Shown here piece by piece: positions 11,575 through 23,820 of a DNA stretch of 64,000 nt; positions within the stretch are counted from its first letter, which is position 1, and each line of letters opens with the position of its first letter. Under the pieces are notes generated by a model. The model was not told the DNA's origin, searched no databases, and saw nothing but the letters and a program-made list of their open reading frames with translations. Origin of the DNA: Cladobotryum mycophilum (lineage: Eukaryota; Ascomycota; Sordariomycetes; Hypocreales; Hypocreaceae); the NCBI GenBank assembly GCA_036429605.1, contig CM071589.1, positions 4,340,001-4,404,000 of the forward strand. The letters are read 5' to 3'. Both the position numbers and the translations under genes were made by a program.

Positions 11575-12086
11575 GACGGGGTCTTTTAGTGAAAGGTTCG
11601 AGAAGATTGAAAGTGTATGTATCTGGGAGATACGGTTCCAGTCTAACTGGCTTATTTGTAGACAGCCTCCTCGAGTGAGCTCGGATCGCAAATATTGATG
11701 TAAAGTGTTGGTCACGGCTAGACAAACTGCAATACGTCGTCTGCTTCAGAGCACCTAAGAGCTAGGTACACAGGTACCTAGTACCTACTGACCTCATGGG
11801 CGCTTTACCACTGCAATAACCCCCCATGTTCCAGTACTTTGGTGGAGAATTGAAATTCCAGGCCGAGAGAGCATTGTCCAATCATCAGCCGTAAAAAAAG
11901 AGTACCCCACCATTGGAGCGAGCTTAAATATATTTGCTCCAGAAACTCTTTGCAATTTTTTCTAAACTTTCATCACCCTCATTCCTCTCATTTTCAGGCC
12001 TGAAAAGGTAAGCCCTCGCAGTCCAGAGGCCAAAGACATACCTGCTTTTCCTGTCCGCCAATCCTCCACGCGTGTTCAGGTCAGCG
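11575..12086. other. Intergenic: divergent promoter of EMC2 and the tRNA methyltransferase gene
   Basis: No gene. It contains a cluster of TAGGTA/TACCTA words at 11762-11789, including the palindromic GGTACC. Confidence 0.6.
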
Positions 12087-13337
12087 ATGGCGTCTACCAG
12101 CCCCGAGGTCAAGGCTGCTGAGGTGCTGGTGCCTTCAGAGGAGATGGCTGCTCTGAAAGTAGAGGATCAGGCTGAGGCTCCCTCTACTATTCTGCCTCAT
12201 CGGTCGCATGATCCTTCCAACAATCTGAAGAGGAGCGATCCTTTCCAGTTTGGCAGTCGGTACTTGGCATCAGAAGATGATGTCTTCGAGTTCAACGCCT
12301 GGGACCATGTTGAGACTGACGATGCCTACAAGGCATATGCTGAGGGGCAACTGGAGAAGCAGCGTCAGTCTCCAGTTTCTGACTTTGACAAAGGTAAGCC
12401 AGATTACGTCTCTTTCTATTTCTTTCATCTTGGTATTATGATGATACCCATCCAATGCATAGTTCATCTGATTCTACTGATGACAAACTTACCTTCAATT
12501 CTTTCGCTCCCATCTGATCTACCATTTCTATCCTCAAGAATGCATATTTGAGTGCTTGATACACTGTTGCTAACTCAAATATCCAGGCAGGTTCAACGGA
12601 AACCCTTCAAAGTGGTGGAATTTATTCTATAAGAACAACACCTCCAATTTCTTCAAAGATCGCAAGTGGCTTCAACAAGAATTTCCTATCCTAGAAGAGG
12701 TCACTAAGGAAGACGCTGGCCCTAAGCTCGTGTTGGAGATTGGTGCCGGAGCCGGTAACACGGCTTTCCCTGTGCTCGCCAAAAACAAGAACCCCAAGCT
12801 GAAGATTCACGCATGCGACTTTTCCAAAACAGCCGTAGATGTCATGCGCAGTCATGAATCATATGACCCTAAACACATCCAAGCAGATGTCTGGGATGTC
12901 GCTGGAGAGACACTTCCCCCGACCTGGAAGAAGGTACCGTAGACGTGGCAATCATGATTTTCATTTTCTCCGCCCTCTCCCCCAAAGAATGGGATCAGGC
13001 AGTACGCAATGTCCATAGACTTTTGAAGCCAGGAGGGCTGGTCTGCTTCCGCGACTATGGAAGAGGGGACCTGGCTCAAGTTCGCTTTCGCAAGGGACGA
13101 TACCTGGAAGAAAATTTCTATATCAGAGGCGATGGCACCCGTGTCTACTTTTTTGACCAAGATGAGCTCGCCAGTATATGGTCCGGACCCGAATCCACGG
13201 ATGGCAGCGACGACGACGACGACGTGCCAAGATTCACTGTTGAAAATCTCGGCGTCGATCGACGGCTGCTCGTCAATAGAGCCGAAAAAATCAGGATGTA
13301 CCGCTGCTGGTTACAAGGCCGCTTTAGAAAGAAATAG
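12087..13337 (+). CDS. TRM140: tRNA N3-methylcytidine methyltransferase (METTL2/TRM140 family)
   Basis: SAM-dependent methyltransferase predicted to make m3C in the tRNA anticodon loop (position 32). Exons 12087-12393 and 12587-13337; the 193-base intron ends GTTGCTAAC…CCAG. The N-terminal half has FGSRYLASEDDVFEFNAWDHVE and the family motif WWNFFYKNNTSNFFKDRKWL; motif I is VLEIGAGAGNT (about residues 150-162), then KPGGLVCFRDYGRGDLAQ and FYIRGDGTRVYFF, followed by RRLLVNRAEKIRMYR…WLQGRF at the end. The frame breaks at the C run 12916-12920: after GETLPP the conserved DLEEGTVDVAIMIFIFSAL is in another frame. Adding one C gives 1059 coding bases (352 residues). It lacks the actin-binding extension of yeast ABP140. 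Confidence 0.9.
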
Positions 13338-13459
13338 ATTCTAGACTCTGCTGCAACTTCGGTGCTCATTTGGGCGTGAAATGTAATTCACCTGCCTGCC
13401 TTACTAGTACGCAAGTGTGTTAACAAAGCCAGCCCAGAACTTATCATGACCACCGTCTC

Positions 13460-14484
13460 TCAATAAAGCAACACCTCCCGAAGCTTGTCGCGCCGAACCT
13501 GATCAAAACCAATCCGGTCGAGGTAATTATCTATGCCTCCATAATGTTCAGTCAGGTGTCTTTCGCCCTCAGTTATCATGTCCTTGGCGGTTTGCATCCA
13601 TTCCTCCGTCAGATCAACCTCACTGATTTCCTTCAACATCACCTCTCGTTGTGAGATAAGGCCAGCATCGCTGAGGAAATAGTCGTGCTCTATAGCCGGT
13701 ATTGGGATGCCAAGTATCGTCAAAATCAAAACGCAAATCAATCCTGTCCGGTCTTTCCCATGCGTACAATGGAGAAGCGAAGGTAGCGATTGAGAGGATG
13801 TGTATAATGATAGAATTTGACAAATCTCAGATCCAGAGTGGTCAAGAATAACCAGGCCGAGTCTGACGGGTCCGCGTGGTCTCATGACCTTGTGGCTGAT
13901 TATTTTCACAGCAGACATGCGGTATCCGAAGACATAAAAGAAGACGAGTTTGCTTTGAGATGTTAGTGGTGATTTAGGGATAATAACGGCGGTAAAAAAT
14001 GGCGGGAGGCTCACATGAAGTCCCACCATGAGAGTAGACTCAAAAGATATTTCTCAAACGCTCGGCCTGCTACGCTGATGGTTCGATACTCCACTCCATC
14101 AATACGGGCAGACTCTGCCGGAGTGGCAGCGCCATTTGGAGGGGGGCGTTGTGCTTCTCAGCTTGTTTGAGATGCTCCGTTCTATCTCGGTTAGAAGGCC
14201 GGAATAAGGGGTGGCGCATATAAGAGCTCACCGCGTTCGTAGATCAATGATCGTCCTGATGCCCATCTCATCTCGAATGAGAGCCTTGTCTTTGGGTGTG
14301 GCTTCATCCGGTCTGGCAGACCGATAGAAAAGGCCCTCTCTGATCCGCCTGGGTTTGCGTGTCAACTTCGTGTCGTTCTGCTAGCCACCACCAAGACTTA
14401 CCGTTCACCGAGAAATTGGTTGATGGTTACGCCAACATCTCTAAAGTTAGCAATTTGGCTGGGAAGTTGAGATGGCTGGTCCAT
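13460..14484 (-). CDS. Tyrosine phosphatase family protein (Y_phosphatase3 type)
   Basis: Exons 14484-14402, 14348-14232, 14181-14015 and 13952-13460, all with GT-AG introns of 50-62 bases. The N-terminus (PSQIANFRDVG…, then GLFYRSARPDEAT and IIDLRTRTEHLKQ) and the catalytic loop HCTHGKDRTG (Cys at about residue 185, CX5R signature) place it in the IphP/MptpB-like phosphatase family. The end (HYGGIDNYLDRIGF…VRRDKLREVLLY) is also typical. The frame breaks at the G run 14141-14146 (six C on the coding strand): after EKHNAP the expected GAATPAESARIDGVEYRTIS is in another frame. One more C gives 861 coding bases (286 residues). The physiological substrate is unknown; phosphoprotein or phosphoinositide substrates are possible. 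Confidence 0.87.
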
Positions 14485-16563
14485 GTTGGATATCGATGTC
14501 TTTGCATAAGATTGTACTGTTGTGTATCTTGCTCGGTTGACTCGAACAAAGTTGGTAGCAATCGAGGATTAGTAGGTACAAGTTGATTCGTGCATGGCAT
14601 CCACCTCCTATTTGAGGTCTACCCTATACTTAATCATGACTCGTAGACAATGCTTGAGGCTGCGGCTTTGTATAGCAGCGAAAGTTTTGGTGTATCCAAT
14701 GATTTTCCCCATTTCTATTTGTAGTCTTCATGTTTCCTATATAAATACTTGTAGTAGTCGTGGTCTCAAGCATCAAAATGATAATCTCAGATAAATACGA
14801 ATGATTGGCGACGCTAGATTCGCCAAATATCATGTTAGCGCAACCTGGCCGAGATATCCGAAAGAAAAATACCCATTTATGCAAGGAGCATCAGGAATAC
14901 AGGAATAGATCAGTTCAAAGGATCCTTGTGGAGCTACTGCCAAGTATCCATTAAAGATTTTGCACCACTCATCTTCTCAACTGGCCATACTATCAAGTCT
15001 TGAAACACAATCTGCAGGGTCTATGCTGTCTTGATGATCAATGACAGGAATGCCCGAGCTTGATTAACTTTAGGGTCTGGCTCCAGCGGGCCGAACAAGT
15101 ACCGGTGCGCAGCTACGTCATCCCCACCAAAACTCCACCAGCATTCCAAGGCTATGAAACCCTGATTGCTTAAGTTTGTCTAGCCAAAGTAATGAATCTA
15201 CCCGTGGCTGTGCAGTGATGCATATCTTGGCATATCTGCCGAAATCTTTGTGTCATGATCGTACTGTCGATCTCTTAGTTGGGTCTACGGAGGGAGGGGA
15301 ATGGCCAAGACGGTATATGAAACAGTTGGGTGTGATATTTGCAACTCTGATAAAGGGATCTACGGTGAAGGTTTCTGTAAGCAGAGAGACAGAGACAGTG
15401 ACAGAGACAGTGAAAGAGAAATAACCATGCGATTATGATTAATCATTACCACTCCGTATATGCACATCGTATTGTTCAAAGTCTCTGACGCATGCAGACT
15501 TAGTTGAGTCAGTTCCTACTTATCTAGGTAGGTAGGACATAGAAGCAGGTAGTGGTTCAATGAACAAGCCAACGTCGAAAACTCCATGTATAATAGCTCG
15601 GCATCTTCCATCAGAAACAGTTGCATGCCTGGCTGTTGATCACCTACAAGAACCTACTAACCTACCTACCTGTACCTATAAAACAGTGTCTAATTTATTC
15701 CACAGTTTGTCCTCCCGAATAAGTAGTCGTCCACAAGTGTGAACCGTTCCAGGAAAAGACCGCCTGCCAAGGCTGTATAGCGTCATGCAACCCAAGATCT
15801 TAGCAGAGCTCCTCAGTGACGTCAGCGTCCACCTCAGCCTGGGGTACGGAGCACTAAGCTTTGAGTTGAACCAACAGCGCGTCCAGACCAGTGTTGGACA
15901 AAAACTTAACGTATCGGGCTGTGGATCAAAGACGGTTCCATCGAAAAAAGCATAATGAAAGAGCTGCCTTGGTTTTGGACATTTCGACGTCCACTTATTA
16001 GTGTCTGCGCCATCCTCTCTGTCTGCTAGCTCATGTCAGTTTCCCGTCAATGCCGGATCTTGTTCAACATATTGCGTACATAAAACTCGAAGCTGTCCCG
16101 TTGCTCGCCCCCCTTTATGCCCGTCCCTCCGCATCCCGAATTTATCTTCTCCACATACTTGCTTCTTGTGGCTGCTGTTTTATATCCTTCGTCGAAGACC
16201 CTTATGCGGAAACACAGTGTCGATGAAGAGGGCGATACCACCACCACAACCTACCCTGACCTGGACATCCGGTATTACAGCTGCCTAACTCGATTTTCCC
16301 CAACCAAACAATTCTCTGACCGCTGCTCCAACTGGAACCCTTGTATAATATAAAATTCCATCCTTGGCGTTGCATTGGTTGCAGCTTGCAGCGTCACTTG
16401 ACCGTTTAAACTGCGACATCCACTGAGTTGGGATTGGTGACACCCACTACAAGCCCAAGCAGCAAAGAGACCCTGGACTCAGTGGGCAGAGAGCCCTGGG
16501 CTTGAGGTTCCACCCCCGCCTACCTACCTACTCAGTACCTAGTATCTAGGTGCTAAAAATAAT
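14485..16563. other. Intergenic: divergent promoters of the phosphatase and EIS1
   Basis: About 2 kb with no supported gene. It carries three clusters of TAGGTA/TACCTA words (15521-15537, 15654-15678, 16518-16552) and a GACAGA repeat near 15385-15412. Confidence 0.55.
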
Positions 16564-19179
16564 ATGATGCAAACACAAACCGCTACTGCTGCAGATGCTG
16601 GGGGAGGTGCTCGACCAACGGCTTTTCCAAAGGCACCTTCCCATCACCACCACCAAGAGCCTCTAATAGCCGGTAAGTTGGATAAGAAAATATTATTCCC
16701 CTCTTTGACTCTCATTCTTTGTTTTTGTTTTGTTTTGTTTTGTTTTGTTTTGCGTTTCCATTGTTTTCCCCGGCCTGTTGTTGGGAGCCGTCTATTTGAT
16801 CATCATCGCCAAATTACGCCCTGACCGATATAACGGCCGAACTCACTGCTCACATCACCAATAGTCTCAACCGCCGGAAGACTAAAGTACGCCGACCCTC
16901 GAAGTCTCCCGAGCTTTCCGTCATACGGACTCAGTCCCGGTGGTGCGGCTGCCAGTGCAGCTGCTACACTCGGCTGGGCTAACCAAAAGCCAGTCGAGCT
17001 CTGGAGACCCGACAAGACGTCATCTGCCTCGGCCGCGGCCGTTCTCGCCAAAGACTACAAGATGTCACCGTCATGGGAGCCAGCAGCCGACAGCGCGGGC
17101 GCCAGAGCTGCCATACTGGCCGTGGGATCAGCTGGTGCTGCACTCAAAAAGTCTAATCCAACAAGTGATAAAGCGTCGCGCGATGCTTGGAGAAATTCTG
17201 CTGCGACACAAGCTTTCAATGCGAATCGTCCGACCACCGCCGAGACGACGAACCTCTCACACGGCAATTCTGCTGCGACACAGGCATTCAACACCAATCG
17301 AACGCAATCCATGCGAAAGCCCGCGCCGCCGTCGACTGCACAGGGCGATGGGTCTTTGGCCGCTGCTAAAGGTGCCATGTCAGTGTCGAAACAAGCTGCA
17401 AACTCGGCTACAAAGCCAAAGATCAATCACAAAAAATCTCTCTCCACCGATGCAACTACCGCTTCAACAAATGCATTGAATGGTGCTACAATAGCACATA
17501 GAGGCTCGATAAAACCCACAACCCTAGAGGAAGCTGGTGCCGTTTCTGTCACTACAATGACTCGAAATATGTTTACCTCTCACCCACCTGTCAAGACGGA
17601 GGTGGATGAGAAATCCAACAATGAGCGATTGCATCAATCTGCAGTGGAAATGGCTAAAAAGATGTACCAACAAAAACAAAAACAAGAGCAGGTTGCGAGT
17701 ACGCAAGCGAGTTCTGAGGATGCAACTCACGGTCCCTATCTCAACTTACAAGACGCGGCGTATAAGCAAGCTCAGGAGCGACTTGCGAAGCTTCACGATG
17801 AGCACCAAAAGAATCGAGAGTTCAAAGAGTATTATGCCAAAGAACAAGCCCCACGACGGCGCTTCTCTGTAATTTCCAAGTTACGACACCGATCCTCGAG
17901 CGACGCCGATTCGAATGACCGCGAACGATCGGAGAAGATACGCCAACAAATGTCGCTGTTTTCGTCCCAGTTATCTCAGGTTGATCAGGAGAAGCGTACG
18001 AAAGACCGGGAGGCGCTCCTGGCGGCGGCTCAGCGTAACGTCAAGGCCCAATCCCAGGGCATGGATGAACAAGTTTATCACGACACAGGAAAAGTCAATC
18101 CGACCATGTTGGATGATTGGGAGATCAAAGCTCAGCACGCAGCCCAGGCTCTCCTCCAGACTGGTGACAGTAACAAGGGCAAGGTGAACATTGGCGGTGG
18201 CAAGTTCATGGATGTCAATGAAGTCGATGCTATTGCTGCAAGAAGAGTACAACCAGTCCTGGATGACATCAACGAGAAAGCTGAAGCAGAACGTGAAAGG
18301 CTGGCGGCCGTAAAGATGGAAGAGGAGGCCAAGAAAGCTGAAATAGAAAGGGAAAAGGCCCGTGAACGTGAACTGAAAGAGATCAACAAGAAAGTCAGGG
18401 GTAAGTTGTCAATGCTTTGTACCATATGGAATTTCCTATACGGTGCATCATCCACTGACATTGCATAAACAGAAGACGACAGACAACAAGAAAGGGTCAG
18501 AAAGCTTCAAGGGAAGCAGGAAGAAAAGGCCAAGAAAGATGAAGAGAGAGCAACCAAAGCGGAACAAAAACGACTGGTCAAAGAAGAGAAGCGCAAATCA
18601 GGGGTAGATGCAACTGGCAATAATCACGAATTATCGAACGATGACATCGAAGGACAAGAGCAACACAGCCATGTAACTGGGGGAACCCAAGAAGTCAGCG
18701 ACCGTAGCGCTCACCCAGCAGGGGAGACTACCATAGCCAGGATGGACACTACTTCACAAAGGAAATCCAGTCAAGGATCTATATCGCCCACATCCAAGGT
18801 GAAGGGCTGGATTAGAAATCGTTTTTCGCGAGGTAAATCGCTGGGGGATAACGGCGAGAAGCAAAAGGGCTTCGTCGGTGGAGCTGCACTCCGGGGACTA
18901 GACGACAATGGAAGCACTGCAAGTTTAGGGCATCGGTCAACAAGTATACGGGATGTTGCTATGGCCGGCAAGGTCCCAAACGGTGGGACTGTCAGCAACA
19001 ACGCAGGCTCTATTAGGGATTCCCGTGGGGTGAGTCCCTTGAGCTCGTCAAGCGATGCGGGGACGCTCGGCGGTAGACGTCCAAGTTTGGAACCACCGAG
19101 GCCGTTCACAGACACTTTGCCACGAACAAGCAGCAGCCCAACGCGCGACTCTAGATTCAAAGAATTGATGGATCGATGA
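16564..19179 (+). CDS. EIS1: Eisosome protein 1 homologue
   Basis: Predicted 783 residues from exons 16564-16672, 16865-18400 and 18473-19179. Exon 1 is low-complexity with a His run. Exon 2 opens with the family block YADPRSLPSFPSYGLS, then WANQKPVELWRPD and VLAKDYKMSPSWEP, which characterise the Eis1 family (eisosome components beneath the plasma membrane). Two copies of NSAATQAFN follow. Residues about 190-270 and 400-560 are charged and probably coiled coil (EEEAKKAEIEREKARERELK). The C-terminus is Ser-rich and basic. Intron 1 contains a GTTTT repeat; intron 2 splits the coiled-coil coding region. The acceptor at 16864 was chosen because it alone joins the two conserved frames. It is convergent with the SFK1-like gene. 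Confidence 0.87.
16719..16752. repeat. GTTTT repeat in EIS1 intron 1
   Basis: About six TGTTT/GTTTT units inside the 192-base first intron; pyrimidine-rich on the transcript. Confidence 0.85.
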
Positions 19180-19927
19180 GACTTCTAGTCAGTCAATGCT
19201 TGTACGGTTTTGAGCCTGGCTAGCTTCTGGAGTTGTCCCCTCTTTTAAGACTTCTAATTGCCTTTGGCTCATGGAGAATTTCCACTGCAGTTGGGGTTCT
19301 CAATGGGTCGTTTTTACTTTTCTGTTATGACTACACTACTTGGCCTTTACATGCATTATGGTGCGGATGAGGCGTATAGGCATTTTTTTCTTCCCTCTTT
19401 TCATTCGGACTGGTGTTGGTTATTTGAGACGGTACATATGACGACATGAGAGCGAACCATACCCTGCGGTTTGCTGGCAAAGGGGAAAATAAACACAGGA
19501 ATACTGAACATGACAGGCAGATGCGTATCTATATTTTCTCATGAATTTTGATGTTTCCGATAATGTCTTTTTATTTCTGTCTATTTGTTTTGTATCCTTT
19601 CATCACTATCTCTTGCGTGGGCTGGTTAACTGAAAAAAATGAAGGCTGTTGAGATATTTCTCCTCCCCTTTTGGAGCCATTTAATCCAGATTAGCTGGAA
19701 ATTCTCTTTTCTCTAATTCATGATGCATATGATGAATGGGTATGATATATGATATATGTTCTTTTAGTACACTTGTCTACCTCTCTCCTAGTTCAAGTTG
19801 TTACAAAATATCTCAACTCTATCCAACTTTTGGGAATCAAAATTAAAACGATGCCATGCTAATTTGTAAACAAAAAAAAACAAAAAAAAAACAAAAAAAC
19901 AAAGGGAAATTGAGCCTTCATAATTAA
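19180..19927. other. Intergenic: convergent 3' regions of EIS1 and the SFK1-like gene
   Basis: AT-rich with A runs broken by single C (19868-19903). No coding signal; probably 3' untranslated sequence of both genes. Confidence 0.6.
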
Positions 19928-20875
19928 TTAAAAGTAACCAGCCCTCATGTGCCCTTGATGACCATTTCGATCGGAAGAGTAGTCACTGGCCTCCATGTCT
20001 CTCTCGTGAGGCTTAACAAAGCGGGTAGCATGGTCCCTCGTATGAATGGCAGGGAGGAGATCGATGATGAAAGATAGGGCGTAGAACGTGAAGATGAATG
20101 CAATAACCCATTCAAAGACGGCGGCAACGTTTCGGTTGTGGGTGAAGGTTGTGGAGACAAAGACGATGGCGAGGATGAGCTCGACAATGATGAAGGTGAG
20201 TTTAACGTAAAAGGAGGAGCGGAGAACGGGATGCTCGCGGTTGCCTGTTCGAGTCGAAGAGGTTAGCTTATTAGATGTCTTGGAAGGATTTAGTAAAGTG
20301 AGAATAGAAACGTACTGATGCCGAGCTTTCGGTATTCCCAGCAGATGCATACGGCAGAGAGCAAGTAACCTCCAATAAAGAGAAGGAGGAAAACATCATG
20401 GGCGCTGGGGTAGTGGTATGTATCAAAGACGGATAGTAGAATTAAGCCGCACGTTCCCACAATGGCAAAGACGATGCTCAGGCCGGCAAGGATCTTCTCG
20501 CCGAGCGTAGTGTTGGGGACTAAGCGGCCGTTATGCCTTAGCCAGCGCTCCGCGGCGAAGGATAGATCGAGAAAGATTGTGACGACGGCGGAACCGGCGA
20601 TGAAGAGGGGTTTGATGTCGTAGGCGCCGGCGTCGCTGATGTATGCGATGGTTTGGCCGTCTTCCATGGAGGGATAGCGACGGCGGTGGTCGTTGATGAT
20701 CCAATGAAGGAGGAGGCCTAGAAGCATGCCCAGCCAGACAAGACTAGCTATGACTGGAAGCATCTATAGAGGATTAGTTAGTAAAGAAGAAGAAGAAGAA
20801 GAAGAAGAAGAAGAAAAGAAAAGGAGGTAAAGAATTGATGCTTACCCAGTAGGAAAAGTAACCCCTGGGAATCAT
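19928..20875 (-). CDS. SFK1: SFK1/FRAG1/DRAM-family plasma membrane protein
   Basis: Predicted 264 residues from exons 20875-20846, 20763-20316 and 20244-19928. Exon 1 codes only MIPRGYFSYW; the join to MLPVIASLVWLGML gives a first membrane segment right after a short cytosolic start, as in Sfk1. About six hydrophobic segments are visible, with the conserved pieces ISDAGAYDIKPLFIAGS and FDTYHYPSAHDVF, and a charged cytosolic tail. In yeast, Sfk1 acts with the PI4-kinase Stt4 and in phospholipid asymmetry at the plasma membrane. The first intron contains an uninterrupted GAA/TTC repeat. The symbol follows family resemblance; FRAG1/DRAM family is certain, Sfk1 orthology likely. Confidence 0.84.
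20783..20815. repeat. AAG/CTT trinucleotide repeat in an intron
   Basis: About ten AAG units on the plus strand, within the first intron of the SFK1-like gene, where the transcript carries CTT (polypyrimidine tract). Confidence 0.9.
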
Positions 20876-22206
20876 GGTTGTTCTCGTTTGTAGACAAAGG
20901 ACTGTTGCCTGTAGCTGTAATGTAAAGTTCTTGTGGTCGTTGCGTGTGTTTTTAATCTCTTGATGACTGTAATTAAAGATGGAGAACAGGGAGGGCTACA
21001 AAAAGAGGAAGGTGAATTGGAACAGGGGAGAAGAGCAGTAGGTAATCCGGCTTATATGCTGTGTATAATAAAGGTAGGGCTTTGCTATGATTGAAAAGAG
21101 ATATATATATATATATATAACATAAAAGTGAAAGCAAGAAGAAAAAACCAGGAATCCAATGCAACATGAAGGATATTAAAGCAAATGATGAATCAAGGCA
21201 TGTCTTATTACTAAATCCGGCCCATTAAACCCGCCCGTGTGTGTGCGTGGTGTGTCTCATTTCTTGGCCAACGTCTCATATGACATTTACGACTCTTTGC
21301 GTCGACGGCGGAGCAGCCGTGAAATGACGTACGTGGATGACGGAAGACGCGGCCGGGTTGTTAGAGTGGACCGAACCATCCGGAGCGGACACCGGCAATT
21401 GGAGGGAAGGAGGGAGGCTTACTGTGCACACATTCCAAAGGGGACACAAGATGCTCATGCTTAATAAATTGTTTTGTCATATTCAACGCTAAATGCGGTT
21501 GGCTTTTTCTTTTTGTTTTTGAGGCGTTGAGGCTTTGCCGTCTGCAGGGCTGAGGAATGATGACAATGCATGTTGGATGAAAAGGAACAGATACAAAACT
21601 GCATGCATGTCATGTAGCACGAAGTATTCGCGAACTGGTTAGTCGTGGCCTCGGCGCGCGTATTGCTCGCTTTCACGAGTCGGATCTCGCATAAGACTGG
21701 GTATGAGTGCGAAGAATACAACTAGATGTGGAATAGAGGACCGTGATTTAAGCTTATCTGACAAGAAAAGAAAAGAAAGGAGAAAAAAACATTTGAATCT
21801 AGATCAAACAATATGTATGGGTACTGAATCATTTCATCTCACGGACTCTGTAAATGGCAATCGTTCGTCAGCAAGTTTGGGAAGCAAATGGGCGGAGTTG
21901 CGGGACTGGGGCGGAGAGGCCTGATCGAACTAAGATAAGAGGCGATGCGATAAACAAACAAGTCTATCGTTGATAAGATAAGCGATTACTCCAAGGCGGC
22001 ATCCCACCCCATCCCTCTTGCTTGTCTGCCCCCTACAAGCTTCATACTAGCCTTATGTACCAGTTGATCTTTAGAACATCACAACACCCACATCAAATTG
22101 CACTGCGCAAGCATTCACGTATTTCATCTACCTAAGCCACCAATTCTCCACCTACCTTCAACTCTCGAACCGACCGACACTGCCACAAGGACAGCAAAAA
22201 CAAACC
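20876..22206. other. Intergenic: divergent promoters of the SFK1-like gene and CDK7
   Basis: No supported gene. A TA repeat lies at 21100-21119. GATAA words recur near 21938-21990 upstream of CDK7. Confidence 0.55.
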
Positions 22207-23459
22207 ATGGCCTTGTCGCCAGTCGTCACCACCACCTCCGCCACAAACGAGACGCTTCAAAACCTCCGAGCCGTCTCATCACCACTCAAGAACCTAGCCT
22301 CAGGCTCGGGCCAAACATCCTCCAATGGCACGCCCAAGCTCGCACCCGCGGCAGCCCAAGCGCCCGCTGGCAACACGCTGCCCCCGACTCTCGATCTCGC
22401 CGAGCAGATGAACGAGGAGGAGAAGCGAAAATACGTCAAGGGCAAGAAGCTCGGAGAGGGTACCTACGCCATCGTTTTCCTAGGACACCTCCGATCCAAG
22501 CCCTCGACCCTCGTGGCCATCAAGAAGATCAAGGTCCAGAAGGAATACACAGAGGGCATGGCTCCCGACGCCGTCCGCGAGTTGAAGCACCTCCAGGAAC
22601 TCCAGCACCCCAACATCATCTCCCTCCTTTCGGTATTCTCTTCCAAAGACCAGAACCTAAATCTCGTCCTCGAGTACCTGCCCCTCGGCGATCTCGAAAT
22701 GCTCATTCGCGATACTGACAAGGTCCGATACGGTGCCTCAGACATCAAGGCCTGGATGGGGATGCTCACCCGCGCCGTCTGGTTCTGCCACGAAAACTTC
22801 GTCCTGCATCGAGATATCAAGCCAAACAACTTGCTCATCGCCGCCGATGGCGAGGTAAAGCTTGCTGATTTCGGTCTTGCGCGGAGTTTCGCCGATCCCC
22901 ACCGCAACATGACATCCAATGTCATCACCCGCTGGTATCGTCCTCCCGAACTTCTCTTTGGTGCGCGACACTACAGCGGGGCGGTTGATGTGTGGTCCGT
23001 CGGCACCGTCTTTGCGGAGCTCGTCATGCGAGCCCCATACATGCCCGGCAACAACGAGCTCGACCAGATCAAAATGATTTGCGAACAAATCGGCACACCC
23101 ACCGAGGAGAACTGGCCCGGCGTCACACGACTCCCCGAATACACCGTTCCGGGTCAGCACCCCATCCGCGGGCGTGACTGGTACGAAATGCGCTTCGGCA
23201 TCGTAGGCCCAGACGGCGTAGACCTCCTGATGAAGACGTTACTGCTGAACCCCTTGAAGCGCATCACCGCGCGCGACATGCTCAAGCACCGATGGTGGCA
23301 CTCCGAGCCCAAGCCCACACGTAAGCGTGACCTGCCACGTAAAGACGGCGACGCGGGGAGGAGAAGATGAGCGCTGATCTCAAGCGCCGACCTGGTCTCG
23401 TGGGTGAGGAGGAGAGAGGGGCCAAAGTAGCCCGCAAGCTGGATTTCGGGCAGAAATGA
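22207..23459 (+). CDS. KIN28: Cyclin-dependent kinase 7 / KIN28-type TFIIH kinase
   Basis: Ser/Thr kinase predicted to be the CDK of TFIIH, phosphorylating the RNA polymerase II C-terminal domain and possibly other CDKs. The intronless frame has an 80-residue Ala/Ser/Pro-rich extension, then KLGEGTYAIVFLGH (P-loop, about 81-94), VAIKKIKV, the cyclin-contact helix region APDAVRELKHLQEL, the catalytic loop HRDIKPNN, DFGLAR and a T-loop MTSNVITRWYRPPELLFGA. As written the frame stops at 23370, but the conserved C-terminal tail MSADLKRRPG…VARKLDFGQK is intact one frame over, ending at 23459. One extra G in the run 23355-23358 joins them and gives 417 residues. I extend the entry to the true tail. 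Confidence 0.9.
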
Positions 23460-23820
23460 TGATCGTGACTGCATTTTCTTCTTCTTTTCTTCTTTTCCTA
23501 TTTCCATGATGAGATAATGGGAGACGCAGGAAATAATATATTAATCATATCAACGGGCATTTTGAACAGAGTGAAAAAGAAAAGAAAAAAAAAAAAGGTG
23601 AGGGTGCATATAGAGTCAAGGACTCGGTAAAAAGGGAATTGCTAGGTTCTATTATCATGTTGTATATCATAGATATATACATACATACATATCATTTTTA
23701 GCGTTTGGATTTATACCCATATAACATTCTTGACTCTTGTGCTTCATATCCAACCATGTGTTCATCATCATTCATTTGCCTCCAGAATATCATTCTTCCT
23801 CTTTTCCTCCTCCCCTTTCT
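23460..23820. other. Intergenic: convergent 3' regions of CDK7 and recyclin-1
   Basis: AT-rich with ATATATACATACATACATA near 23670-23690. No coding signal. Confidence 0.6.

Noticed and set aside
10446..14484. Interpretation of three adjacent frameshifted genes as a decaying block
   Set aside because: Each gene has exactly one lesion, always a missing base in a G/C run, with all other conserved segments and splice sites intact. Decay would leave mixed lesions.
22098..22718. 206-codon frame overlapping the CDK7 start
   Set aside because: Out-of-frame shadow of the kinase; composition Arg/Pro/His-rich, no family.
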